DNA of 64,000 nucleotides from Bradyrhizobium sp. Ghvi. Its GTDB lineage: Bacteria; Pseudomonadota; Alphaproteobacteria; Rhizobiales; Xanthobacteraceae. Shown one piece after another: positions 19,250-27,221 of the stretch; within the stretch, counting starts at the first letter, position 1, and the number at the start of each line of letters is the position of its first letter. The stretch lies in assembly GCF_900115265.1 (NCBI RefSeq), contig NZ_FOVU01000005.1, positions 620,001 to 684,000 of the forward strand, read 5' to 3'. Both the position numbers and the translations under genes were made by a program. The notes beneath the pieces are model-generated. The model saw nothing but the letters and a program-made list of their open reading frames with translations, was not told where the DNA came from and searched no databases.

Positions 19250-19865
19250 ATGACCTATGCCCTTCCGCCACTCAACGCACTGCGCGCCTTCGAAGCCGCC
19301 GCGCGCCATCTCAGCTTCAAGCTGGCCGCGCACGAACTGCACGTGACGCCCGCCGCAGTCGGACAGCAGGTGAAAGCGCTGGAGGCGCGCCTCGGCGTGC
19401 AGCTGTTCGAGCGACAAGCAGCTCATCCTGACCGCGGCAGGCCAGGCCTATCTGCCCGGCGTCTCCGAAGGTTTTCGTCACATCGCGGATGCGACCTCGC
19501 AGTTGAGACCGGCAGGCGCGGTGCTGCTGCAATTGGGCGTGCATGCGAGCTTCGATCTGCGCCGCCTCGATCTGGCGGCGTTTCGCGAGACGCATGTGGA
19601 GATCGGCTTGCGCGTGCTCCAGCCTGCCGGCTTGCACGAATTGATCGAAGGCAAGGTCGATCTGCTGATCGCCCGCGGCCTCGGCCATCATCCCGGCTAT
19701 CGCTGCGACCGCATTGGCGAGGGATCCGGTCTGGGCGATTGGCTGATCGCGCCCGAGGGCACCGCAGATTGCCCGGAGATCGTCAGCTTTCGCGAATGGC
19801 TGCGCGCCCAGGCCGCCGGGAAAGCAAGCGCAAAGCGTCCGCGACTGGTCGGTGGCCTCGGGTAG
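19250..19865 (+). pseudogene. LysR family regulator (GcvA-like), frameshifted and internally deleted
   Basis: The ATG at 19250 opens a typical LysR N-terminus (LPPLNALRAFEAAARHLSFK, then VTPAAVGQQVKALEARLGV). At about nt 19415, just after QLFER, the frame breaks; the match resumes in another frame with KQLILTAAGQAYLPGVSEGF. Downstream only about 120 residues of effector domain remain (HVEIGLRVLQPAGLHELIEG, VDLLIARGLGHHPGYRCD), ending at REWLRAQAAG, so its central part has been lost as well. It is divergent from the RidA/ATC-hydrolase pair, the normal position for its regulator. Both the shift and the deletion point to a dead gene. Confidence 0.75.
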
Positions 19866-19882
19866 GTCCCGGTCACGGATGG

Positions 19883-19896
19883 TTGACCGGGATCAA
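19883..19896. promoter_or_regulatory. FNR/FixK-type box
   Basis: TTGACCGGGATCAA fits TTGA-N6-TCAA. Its centre is about 75 bases before the ATG of the Met/Cys-rich gene at 19965. If the activator binds at -41.5, transcription would start near 19931. This suggests low-oxygen control of the metal-efflux locus. Confidence 0.6.
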
Positions 19897-19964
19897 CGAC
19901 TGTTTTCCGTGCCCGGATATGTTAGTGAGGTCGTGTTCCGGCCTGACAAGGTAAGTCGTTCTTG

Positions 19965-20327
19965 ATGCGGTTCGTCCGTACCATTCTGGCTCTCGCAATC
20001 GCCATATCCCTGGCGATGCTGCCCGTTGGCACGTCCGCAGCCCAGCTTGCCATGTCGCCTGGCGACATGCAGACGACTATGCACATGGGCGGCGATGCCG
20101 ACATGTCGATGGACGATTGTTGTCCCGATATGAAGAACACGGGCTTTCACGCCGGCTACAAGTGCGCGATGGGCTTTTGCTGCGTTGGCGGGATGATCGC
20201 GCTCGGCGATGTCAGACCCGTTGCTTTCCAGCATCTTATTGTCGCCGCGACCAAGATCGCCATTCCTGCCGATCAGGTCGTCTCCTACCGCGGTAGCAGT
20301 CCTCCTTTCCGACCTCCTCGAATCTGA
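19965..20327 (+). CDS. Small exported Met/His/Cys-rich protein
   Basis: 120 residues from the ATG at 19965. A signal peptide (ILALAIAISLAMLPVGTSAA) leads into a segment dense in potential copper ligands: MSPGDMQTTMHMGGDADMSM, then DDCCPDMK and CAMGFCCVGG. The C-terminus ends in a Pro/Arg-rich SPPFRPPRI tail of the kind seen in DUF2946-type proteins. It sits first in a row with a FixH-like protein and CusB/CusA genes, and behind a FixK-type box. A periplasmic copper-binding or sensing role is inference from composition and context. Confidence 0.7.
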   Translation: MRFVRTILALAIAISLAMLPVGTSAAQLAMSPGDMQTTMHMGGDADMSMDDCCPDMKNTGFHAGYKCAMGFCCVGGMIALGDVRPVAFQHLIVAATKIAIPADQVVSYRGSSPPFRPPRI

Positions 20328-20431
20328 TCCTCCAAGAGCCCGAGACGCGAGCGGCATGCCTGCTTGGCGACGACGACTGACGTGCGCGCAGCCCTGCGCC
20401 ACGGCGAAGATCAGATCATGAGGACAGGACT

Positions 20432-20824
20432 ATGCTTTCCAAATTCACCACTGCGGCTCTGGCCGCCACCCTTTCGCTTGCCGCAACCGCCGCCCTGGCA
20501 GGCGCTGGCGACTACACCTTTGAGCCGGTCAAGGCGGAGATGAAGAAGGGCGACGACGTCATGCTCGCCGTTCGCCTGACCAACAAGCAGACCGGCAAGC
20601 CGGTAGCGGACGCGGTTGTCTTCAAGACCCGCGTCGACATGGCTCCTGACGGAATGGCCGAAATGGAGTCGGCGGTCGCACCGCTTCCCTCCAAGGAGCC
20701 AGGTGTCTACGCCTTCAAAACGGACCTGCCGATGGCCGGCCGCTACCAGGTGACGATGTCCGTGAAGGTGCAGGGCGAACCGGAGACGGTCACCGGCAAG
20801 GTGGTCGTCACCGCGACCAAGTGA
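20432..20824 (+). CDS. Exported FixH/YtkA-like domain protein
   Basis: 130 residues. A clear signal peptide ends at AALAGA (about residue 24). The mature part is a single beta-sandwich of the FixH/YtkA type: YTFEPVKAEMKKGDDVMLAV, then DAVVFKTRVDMAPDGMAEM and PGVYAFKTDLPMAGRYQVT, with repeated Met residues that suit copper binding. In this family, membrane-bound FixH works in cbb3 oxidase assembly, whereas stand-alone exported versions accompany CusAB-type efflux genes, as here. It has good Shine-Dalgarno sequence (AGGACAG) and is followed by a hairpin before cusB. Confidence 0.82.
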   Translation: MLSKFTTAALAATLSLAATAALAGAGDYTFEPVKAEMKKGDDVMLAVRLTNKQTGKPVADAVVFKTRVDMAPDGMAEMESAVAPLPSKEPGVYAFKTDLPMAGRYQVTMSVKVQGEPETVTGKVVVTATK

Positions 20825-20829
20825 GCATT

Positions 20830-20866
20830 CGGGCGCTGCCTGGCGGCGCCCGACATTCCCCTTTTT
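20830..20866 (+). terminator. Rho-independent terminator or attenuator between the FixH-like gene and cusB
   Basis: CGGGCGC (20830-20836) pairs with GCGCCCG (20846-20852), followed after nine bases by a run of five T. Because cusB starts 45 bases later on the same strand, it may reduce rather than stop read-through. Confidence 0.6.
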
Positions 20867-20910
20867 GATTCACACGGACGCGTGCTCGAAGGGTGCGCGG
20901 AGTACCCACT

Positions 20911-22341
20911 ATGAAAACGCTGCGTCTCCTGATGGCTCTTGCGCTGGGCGGTGGCCTGATCCTGAGCTTCTATTGGCCTTCAAAGGGTGCGCGCTCGCTT
21001 GCCGGCGCCGGGTTCACCTCGGCTGCATCGGCGGCGGATCGACCGCCGCTCTACTACCGTGACCCCAGCGGCGCGCCGTTCTGGTCAGCGGGTCCGAAGC
21101 AGGACGACCGCGGACAGGATTACCTGCCGGTCTACGATGATCATCAGGCCGTGCCGGCGGAGATGGAGATGAAGCCACAGCTGCAGGCGGGGGCACGGCG
21201 AAAGATCCTGTACTACCGCAATCCCATGGGGCTTCCCGACACCTCGCCCATGCCGAAGAAGGATTCGATGGGGATGGACTACATCCCCGTTTACGAAGGG
21301 GATGATACGGACGACGGCATGGTGAAGCTTTCGCCGGGCAAGATCCAGCGCACTGGCGTGAAATCCGAGCCCGTCGAACGCCGCGCGATCCGCGTTTCGG
21401 TGAAGGCGCCGGGCACGATCCAGCTGGATGAGCGCCGCGTATCCGTCATCGCGATGCGCGCGGAGAGCTTCGTGCAGAGGGTCGCCGACGTCACCACCGG
21501 CACACGCGTGAAGGCCGGCCAGCCGCTGATGGAGATCTATAGTTCTGCGGTCACGTCGGCGGCCGCGGAATATCTGGCGACGATCACCTCCAAGGTGGTT
21601 GGCGGCGTCGAGATGTACGGCCGCGGATCGCGTCAGCGTCTGCTCAACCTCGATGTGCCTGAGCCTGTCATCGCCGAGATGGAGAAGACGCGCGTTGCGC
21701 CCGTCACGATCGGCTGGTCGGCGCCGCGCGACGGGATTGTCCTGGAGCGCAACGCGATCGAAGGCATGCGGGCCAATCCCGGCGATGTGCTGTTTCGCAT
21801 CGCCGACATTTCGGTGGTCTGGGCGCTGGTCGACGTCGCTGAGCGCGATCTCGGAAACATCGCGGTCGGACAGCCCGTGGCGGTGCGCGCGCGCAGCTTT
21901 GCCGGTCGGACCTTCACCGGCAAGATCGCGGTCGTTTATCCCCAGGTGAACCGCGATACCCGGACCGTTCGGCTCCGCGTCGAACTCGCCAATCCCGACG
22001 CGCTGCTGTTGCCCGACATGTATGTCGATGCCGACATCGACACGGCTGGCGCGGCGCCCGCGCTGGCGGTGCCCGACAGCTCGGTGCTCGACACCGGCAG
22101 CCGGCAGGCCGTCCTCGTCGACAAGGGGGAGGGGCGCTTCGAGCCGCGAGAGGTCAAGCTTGGCCGTCGCGGCGGCGGCTATATCGAGGTGCGGGACGGG
22201 CTTGCGGAAGGCGAGGCGGTGGTCACCTCCGCCAACTTCCTGATCGATGCGGAAAGCAATCTGAAGGCGGCGCTCAAGGGTTTTGCCGAGGCCGCGCCTC
22301 AGGCATCCGAACCGGGCCATGCGATGGGAGAGCACAAATGA
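20911..22341 (+). CDS. cusB: CusB-type periplasmic adaptor of a heavy-metal RND efflux pump
   Basis: 476 residues from the ATG at 20911. An N-terminal membrane anchor (LRLLMALALGGGLILSFYWP) is followed by two tandem heavy-metal-binding segments of about 33 residues: LYYRDPSGAPFW...DYLPVYDD and LYYRNPMGLPDT...DYIPVYEG. Then come the membrane-fusion-protein domains: barrel-sandwich (PGTIQLDERRVSVIAMRAES), a short hairpin (YLATITSKVVGG), beta-barrel (VWALVDVAERDLGNIAVGQ) and membrane-proximal domain. It bridges CusA and an outer-membrane channel. No TolC-like gene lies in the window. The stop overlaps the cusA start by four bases. Confidence 0.9.
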   Translation: MKTLRLLMALALGGGLILSFYWPSKGARSLAGAGFTSAASAADRPPLYYRDPSGAPFWSAGPKQDDRGQDYLPVYDDHQAVPAEMEMKPQLQAGARRKILYYRNPMGLPDTSPMPKKDSMGMDYIPVYEGDDTDDGMVKLSPGKIQRTGVKSEPVERRAIRVSVKAPGTIQLDERRVSVIAMRAESFVQRVADVTTGTRVKAGQPLMEIYSSAVTSAAAEYLATITSKVVGGVEMYGRGSRQRLLNLDVPEPVIAEMEKTRVAPVTIGWSAPRDGIVLERNAIEGMRANPGDVLFRIADISVVWALVDVAERDLGNIAVGQPVAVRARSFAGRTFTGKIAVVYPQVNRDTRTVRLRVELANPDALLLPDMYVDADIDTAGAAPALAVPDSSVLDTGSRQAVLVDKGEGRFEPREVKLGRRGGGYIEVRDGLAEGEAVVTSANFLIDAESNLKAALKGFAEAAPQASEPGHAMGEHK

Positions 22342-25300
22342 TCGCCCGTATCATCGCCTGGTCGGCGCGTAACCTGCTGCTGGTGCTGGTCGGCACCGGT
22401 TTCGCCGCGGCAGCCGGTCTCTACGCGTTGATCCACCTTCCGCTGGATGCGATTCCGGATCTCTCGGACACGCAGGTCATCGTCTACACCGAATATCCCG
22501 GCCAGGCGCCGCAGGTGATCGAGGATCAGGTCACCTATCCCCTGACGACGGCGATGCTGACGGTGCCGAAGTCAAAGGTCGTGCGCGGCTTCTCCTTCTT
22601 CGGCGTGTCGTTCGTCTACGTCATCTTCGAGGACGGAACCGACATCTACTGGGCGCGCTCGCGTGTGCTGGAATTCCTCAATGGCGCAGCATCGCGCCTT
22701 CCGGCCGGCGTCACGCCGACCATCGGGCCCGATGCGACCGGTGTCGGCTGGGTCTACCAATATGCCGTGATGTCCAGGGAGTTGAATCTTGCGGACACCC
22801 GCACGATCCAGGACTGGAATCTGAAGTTTGCGCTGGCCAAGGCCGAAGGCGTTGCCGAGGTCGCCAGCATCGGCGGCTTCGTCAAACAGTACAATGTGGT
22901 GCTCGATCCGCAGCGGATGCGCGACCGCGGCATCAGCATGCAAAAAATCCGTGAGGCGATCCGTGCCAGCAACGCCGATGTCGGCGGGCGCACCGTCGAA
23001 CTCTCCGAGTTCGAATACGTCATCCGCGGCAGGGGCTATCTCAAGAACATCAATGATCTCGGCAACATCGTCCTGAAGGCCTCTGGCGGCACGCCCGTGC
23101 TGCTGCGCGACGTCGCCAGCGTCGAGCTTGGTCCGGATGAGCGGCGGGGGATCGCCGAGCTCAATGGCGAGGGCGAGGTCGCCAGCGGCATCGTGCTGCA
23201 ACGCTTCGGCGTCAATGCCCTCGACGTCATCGAGAACGTCAAGAAGCGATTCAAGGAGATCAGCAGCCTGCCGAAATCGGTCGAGATCGTCCCGGTCTAC
23301 GACCGCTCCAACCTGATCTACGCCGCCATAGACACGCTCAAGCATACGCTGTTCGAGGAAAGCATCGTCGTTGCCTTCGTCTGCATCGTATTCCTGCTGC
23401 ATGTCCGCAGCGCGCTGGTCGCCATCCTGATGCTGCCGGTGGGCGTGCTGATGGCATTCGGCGCCATGAAGCTGCTCGGGCTCGGCTCCAACATCATGAG
23501 CTTAGGGGGCATCGCCATCGCGATCGGCGCCATGGTGGACGCCGCCATCGTCATGATCGAGAACGCCCACAAGCACCTCGAGCGCGCCAGGCCCGATCAG
23601 TCGCGCGTCGAGATCCTGGTCGATGCCGCATCCGAGGTTGGACCTGCACTGTTCTTCAGCCTGCTGATCATCACCGTCTCGTTCGTGCCGATCTTCACGC
23701 TGGAGTCGCAGGAGGGGCGGCTGTTCGGCCCGCTGGCGTTCACGAAGACCTTTTCGATGGCCGCTGCGGCCCTGCTGTCGGTCACCCTGGTGCCGGCGCT
23801 GATGGTGATCTTCGTCCGCGGCAAGATCGTCCCGGAGAGCAAAAACATCATCAATCGCTTTCTGATCTGGGTTTACCGCCCCGTGATCAAGGGCGTGCTG
23901 CGCGCCAAGACACTGGTGATCCTCGTCTCCATCGCAGTCCTGGCCGTGACCATCTGGCCGGCTCGCCAGCTCGGCACCGAATTCATGCCGGCACTGAACG
24001 AGGGCACATTGCTCTACATGCCGACGACGCTGCCCGGCATCTCGGTCACCAAAGCCGCCGAGCTGATGCAGATGCAGGACCGCATCATCAAATCGTTTCC
24101 GGAAGTCGCTTCCGTCTACGGCAAGGCGGGCCGGGCTGCCACGGCGACCGACCCGGCGCCGACCGAGATGTTCGAGACGATCGTCAATCTCAAGCCAAAG
24201 GAGCAATGGCGCCCTGGGCTCACCGTCGACGGTCTGATTGCCGAGATGGACAAGGCGCTGCAGTTTCCGGGCGTCTCGAACGCCTGGACCATGCCGATCA
24301 AGGCGCGCATCGACATGCTCTCCACGGGAATCCGCACCCCCGTCGGCGTCAAGGTCATGGGCACCGATCTCGTCGAGATCGATCGTCTCGCCAAGCAGGT
24401 CGAGAGGGTCCTCAAGACCGTACCCGGCACCTCGTCGGCCTATGCCGAGCGCGGCATCGGCGGCTACTATCTCGAGATCGTGCCGGATCGCGAGGCGCTC
24501 GCCCGCTACGGCCTCCTGATCCAGGACGTTCAGGACACCATCGCGGCCGCACTCGGCGGCCAGACGGTGACGACGACCGTGGAGGGCCGGCAGCGCTTCA
24601 CGGTGAACATGCGCTATCCACGCGACCTCAGAGACAATCCCAAGGCGATCGCCAGCGACATCCTGGTGCCGATGCCTGCGGGCGGCGCGGTGCCGCTCGG
24701 GGAGGTGGCGAAGGTCGAGCCGGCGCGCGGGCCGACCTCGATCCGGACCGAGAACGGCCTGCTTGCGACCTATATCTATGTCGACATCAGGGATCGCGAC
24801 ATCGGCAGCTATGTCGCCGATGCCCAGCGTGCCGTTACGGAGAGCATCCAGTTTCCGTCCGGCACCTACGTCGTGTGGAGCGGCCAGTACGAATATCTCC
24901 AGCGCGCCGCCGCCCGCCTGAAGATCGTCGTGCCTGTCACGCTCACCATCATCTTCCTGCTGCTGTATCTGAACTTCCGCGCGACGACCGAAACCCTGAT
25001 CGTGATGCTGTCGCTGCCGTTCGCGCTGGTCGGCGGCATCTGGATGATGTGGTGGCTCGGCTTCAACCTGTCGGTTGCCGTGGCCGTCGGCTTCATCGCG
25101 CTTGCCGGCGTCGCCGCCGAGACCGGTGTCGTGATGCTGATCTATCTCGAGCAGGCCCTCGCCGAGATGAAGGCGAAACGAAGTGCGGTCGGTCGCCCCG
25201 TTACGCGCCGGGATCTGCACGATGCCATCATGGAAGGCGCGGTCGAGCGTGTCCGTCCCAAGATGATGACGGTGGTCGCGATCATGGCTGGGTTGCTGCC

Positions 25301-25526
25301 GATCATGTGGAGCAGCGGCACCGGATCGGAGATCATGCAGCGGATCGCGGTGCCGATGATCGGCGGCATGATCTCCTCGACTCTGCTGACGCTGATCGTG
25401 ATCCCGGCGATCTTCGGGCTGGTCAAAGGCTTCCGCTTGCCTCCTGAGAGCAAGAGCAAGCCACCATCGCCCGTGAGGACGAAACCGACGGTAACAAGAT
25501 TGCGAGCCATCGAGCCCGCCGAATGA
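22338..25526 (+). CDS. cusA: CusA/CzcA family heavy-metal efflux RND transporter
   Basis: 1062 residues, full length for the HME-RND group. The start ATGA overlaps the cusB stop. Twelve membrane segments are arranged around two large periplasmic loops. Family blocks include DLSDTQVIVYTEYPGQAPQV, GFSFFGVSFVYVIFEDGTDI, GGIAIAIGAMVDAAIVMIEN (TM4 with the proton-relay Asp) and VAETGVVMLIYLEQA-type TM10-11 sequence. The periplasmic methionines that shuttle copper or silver in CusA are plausible (MPIKARIDMLSTGI), so copper/silver export is favoured over divalent cations, but this needs alignment. With the adaptor it forms a tripartite pump. Confidence 0.92.
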   Translation: MIARIIAWSARNLLLVLVGTGFAAAAGLYALIHLPLDAIPDLSDTQVIVYTEYPGQAPQVIEDQVTYPLTTAMLTVPKSKVVRGFSFFGVSFVYVIFEDGTDIYWARSRVLEFLNGAASRLPAGVTPTIGPDATGVGWVYQYAVMSRELNLADTRTIQDWNLKFALAKAEGVAEVASIGGFVKQYNVVLDPQRMRDRGISMQKIREAIRASNADVGGRTVELSEFEYVIRGRGYLKNINDLGNIVLKASGGTPVLLRDVASVELGPDERRGIAELNGEGEVASGIVLQRFGVNALDVIENVKKRFKEISSLPKSVEIVPVYDRSNLIYAAIDTLKHTLFEESIVVAFVCIVFLLHVRSALVAILMLPVGVLMAFGAMKLLGLGSNIMSLGGIAIAIGAMVDAAIVMIENAHKHLERARPDQSRVEILVDAASEVGPALFFSLLIITVSFVPIFTLESQEGRLFGPLAFTKTFSMAAAALLSVTLVPALMVIFVRGKIVPESKNIINRFLIWVYRPVIKGVLRAKTLVILVSIAVLAVTIWPARQLGTEFMPALNEGTLLYMPTTLPGISVTKAAELMQMQDRIIKSFPEVASVYGKAGRAATATDPAPTEMFETIVNLKPKEQWRPGLTVDGLIAEMDKALQFPGVSNAWTMPIKARIDMLSTGIRTPVGVKVMGTDLVEIDRLAKQVERVLKTVPGTSSAYAERGIGGYYLEIVPDREALARYGLLIQDVQDTIAAALGGQTVTTTVEGRQRFTVNMRYPRDLRDNPKAIASDILVPMPAGGAVPLGEVAKVEPARGPTSIRTENGLLATYIYVDIRDRDIGSYVADAQRAVTESIQFPSGTYVVWSGQYEYLQRAAARLKIVVPVTLTIIFLLLYLNFRATTETLIVMLSLPFALVGGIWMMWWLGFNLSVAVAVGFIALAGVAAETGVVMLIYLEQALAEMKAKRSAVGRPVTRRDLHDAIMEGAVERVRPKMMTVVAIMAGLLPIMWSSGTGSEIMQRIAVPMIGGMISSTLLTLIVIPAIFGLVKGFRLPPESKSKPPSPVRTKPTVTRLRAIEPAE

Positions 25527-25617
25527 GGTGAGCCACGATCAATGATATTGGGAGATGGGCTCGACAGGATTGATCACTGCACTGATCGTCAAAGACCATT
25601 GAGCACGATCGTCGGAG

Positions 25618-26235
25618 ATGCGCATGGGCTTCTACAACGACGTCATTCTGCCACGGCTTTGCGATCTTGCGATGCGCAACAAGGAACTTGCGCCGTACCG
25701 GCAACGCGCGACCCGCTCGGCTCAGGGCCGTGTCCTTGAGATCGGCATCGGATCCGGGCGCAATCTGCCGTTCTATGGCGCGACGGTGAAGCAGGTTGTG
25801 GGGCTTGAACCCGGTCCAAAGCTTCTCGAGATGGCGCGACATGCACCGCATCCGGAAACTCCGGTTGAGCTTGTCGAAGCGTCAGCCGAGGCGAATCCGA
25901 TCGAGGACCGCAGCATCGACACCGTCCTGACGACCTGGACCATGTGCAGCATTCCGGACGTGGATCGCGCGATGACGGAAGCGCGGCGTGTGCTGAAGCC
26001 GGGAGGAAAGCTGGTCTTCGTCGAGCATGGTCGCGCGCCCGAACCGCACGTGCGCTGGTGGCAGGATCGCCTGACGCCCGCCTGGAGGCGCATCTCCGGC
26101 GGTTGTCACCTCAATCGGGATATTGCGGATATCCTGATCCGGAACGGCTTTCGCATCGACGAGATGCGCACCGGATATATGAACGGGCTGAAGCCCATGA
26201 CCTTCATGTACGAGGGCCAAGCGAGCCCTCGTTGA
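25618..26235 (+). CDS. Class I SAM-dependent methyltransferase
   Basis: 205 residues; two in-frame ATGs (25618 and 25624) are possible, the second better spaced from GGAG. The Rossmann-fold methyltransferase signature is clear: motif I VLEIGIGSGRNLPFYG, motif II VVGLEPGPKLLEMAR, motif post-I DRSIDTVLTTWTMCSIPD and motif III VLKPGGKLVFVEHGRAP. It resembles the UbiE/phospholipid-methyltransferase-like small enzymes often called methyltransferase type 11. Substrate unknown. It lies 91 bases after cusA and 146 bases before the GG-leader peptide genes. Linkage to the peptides is possible but an inverted repeat separates them. Confidence 0.85.
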   Translation: MRMGFYNDVILPRLCDLAMRNKELAPYRQRATRSAQGRVLEIGIGSGRNLPFYGATVKQVVGLEPGPKLLEMARHAPHPETPVELVEASAEANPIEDRSIDTVLTTWTMCSIPDVDRAMTEARRVLKPGGKLVFVEHGRAPEPHVRWWQDRLTPAWRRISGGCHLNRDIADILIRNGFRIDEMRTGYMNGLKPMTFMYEGQASPR

Positions 26236-26266
26236 TGCCTGCGGCGCGCCGCCCCCGTCGAACAAA

Positions 26267-26317
26267 GAGCCGTTCGTTTGCCTGCGTGACCCGTATCACA
26301 GTCGAAGCGAACGGCTC
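26267..26317. promoter_or_regulatory. Inverted repeat enclosing a CRP-like site
   Basis: GAGCCGTTCG (26267-26276) is perfectly mirrored by CGAACGGCTC (26308-26317). In the loop, CGTGACCCGTATCACA (26285-26300) differs at one position from the TGTGA-N6-TCACA consensus of CRP-type regulators. It lies 65 bases before the first peptide gene. It could be the methyltransferase terminator, an operator, or both. Confidence 0.5.
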
Positions 26318-26381
26318 ACGGTACACCTGCGACCACCGGATGAGAGGGGGAGGCCCCTCCTAGGAGAAGCGGGAGACACAC

Positions 26382-26561
26382 ATGACTGAGCATAGCAATC
26401 GGAAGCACAAAGAGCTGGACGAGTGTGAACTGGATGCCGTGTGCGGTGGCTTCATCGATGATGGCGGCTGCATCGGTCCCTGGATTGTGAATGGAAAGAT
26501 CACCACCCATCAGCCGATGGGTCCAAACCCCTGGCTGCCCGGCGGCATCTTTCACGGCTGA
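26382..26561 (+). CDS. Candidate GG-leader peptide precursor 1 (bacteriocin-like)
   Basis: 59 residues, with GGGAG at 26371-26375 before the ATG. The first 23 residues form a hydrophilic leader ending in a double-glycine site, ELDECELDAVCGG, matching the pattern of leaders cut by peptidase-C39 ABC transporters or used by Nif11-like precursors. The predicted core of about 36 residues (FIDDGGCIGPWIVNGKITTH, then QPMGPNPWLPGGIFHG) is rich in Gly, Pro, Trp and Ile and has one Cys. It is followed 52 bases later by a second precursor-like gene. No modifying enzyme other than the upstream methyltransferase, and no transporter, is seen nearby. Too short to recognise by family. Confidence 0.68.
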   Translation: MTEHSNRKHKELDECELDAVCGGFIDDGGCIGPWIVNGKITTHQPMGPNPWLPGGIFHG

Positions 26562-26613
26562 GCACCAAACGTCACAACATCTCTGACACACAATCTGAAC
26601 AGGAGCGACCACC

Positions 26614-26841
26614 ATGCTGAATCTGGAACATGAAAAGTCCGGCGTCATCGAACTGACGGATGCGGAGCTTGAAATGATTGTCGGCGGCAACTGGCTCGGC
26701 GACGCCTTCCGCGCCATCGGCGGCGCCATCAAGGGCGCCGCCGAGTGGGTCGGCGGCGTGATCTATGGTGCCTTGCAGGGCCTGGGCGATTTGCGCGGCC
26801 CATTCGGTCCGGGGTCGGGGCCCGGCCACCCGCCGCTCTGA
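26614..26841 (+). CDS. Candidate GG-leader peptide precursor 2 (class II bacteriocin-like)
   Basis: 75 residues behind a good AGGAG. The leader of 25 residues ends IELTDAELEMIVGG, a near-ideal double-glycine leader (L-S/T-x-x-E-L-x-x-I-x-GG). The predicted 50-residue core begins NWLGDAFRAIGGAIKGAAEW and contains small-residue spacings (GGAIKG, VGGVIYG) able to pack helices as in two-peptide class II bacteriocins. It ends in a Gly/Pro-rich tail (GPFGPGSGPGHPPL). The core is amphipathic and nearly uncharged. A strong terminator follows at once, so the two peptide genes probably form a unit. Antibacterial activity is inference. Confidence 0.75.
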   Translation: MLNLEHEKSGVIELTDAELEMIVGGNWLGDAFRAIGGAIKGAAEWVGGVIYGALQGLGDLRGPFGPGSGPGHPPL

Positions 26842-26871
26842 TCTCATCCCTTTAAACGCGTTCGCGACATG

Positions 26872-26904
26872 AGAGGCCGTCCCCGTTGGCGGCCTCTTTT
26901 CTTT
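26872..26904 (+). terminator. Rho-independent terminator of the peptide gene pair
   Basis: AGAGGCCG (26872-26879) pairs with CGGCCTCT (26890-26897) across ten bases and runs straight into TTTTCTTT. Confidence 0.8.
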
Positions 26905-26924
26905 CCGACGGCAATTCGGATTGA

Positions 26925-27110
26925 TCATCGCTGTCCCAAGAAAGCATTGAGCGGAATTTGCGCTTCGTACTGGCGAGCTTTTTCCAGGAGAATGTCTCGC
27001 AATTGCCCGTCCGGGAGGAGCTGCGCCTGCTCGCGCGCTTCACGCGCAGCGTCAGCGAGCCTTTCGCTCAACGTCTTCTCCTGCCGGACTCTTCGTCGTA
27101 CCTGGCTCAT
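26925..27110 (-). CDS. Small conserved helical protein
   Basis: 61 residues, beginning MSQVRRRVRQEKTLSERLAD and continuing as a single charged helix with EQAQLLPDGQLRDILLEKAR and a final short LNAFLGQR. I recall many similar 60-residue proteins in Bradyrhizobium and other Rhizobiales, where the (L/M)LPPG-x-x-R and KARQ blocks are conserved. No cysteine, membrane segment or DNA-binding motif is seen. Function unknown. It converges on the peptide terminator. Confidence 0.7.
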   Translation of the reverse strand: MSQVRRRVRQEKTLSERLADAAREAREQAQLLPDGQLRDILLEKARQYEAQIPLNAFLGQR

Positions 27111-27221
27111 TTGTCCCGTAACGCAGGAAAAATCCGTCGGTTCCGCTTGGCCCGCTACGACTTCCGGCGCCGGAACGGGAGCTTCGCCGGCGCGTTACCT
27201 CTCATATGCAAGGAGGACATC

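Noticed and set aside
23502..25220. Minus-strand open frame of 572 codons
   Set aside because: Antisense to CusA, with shadow-type composition (Asp, His, Gln, Arg) and no signal or domain.
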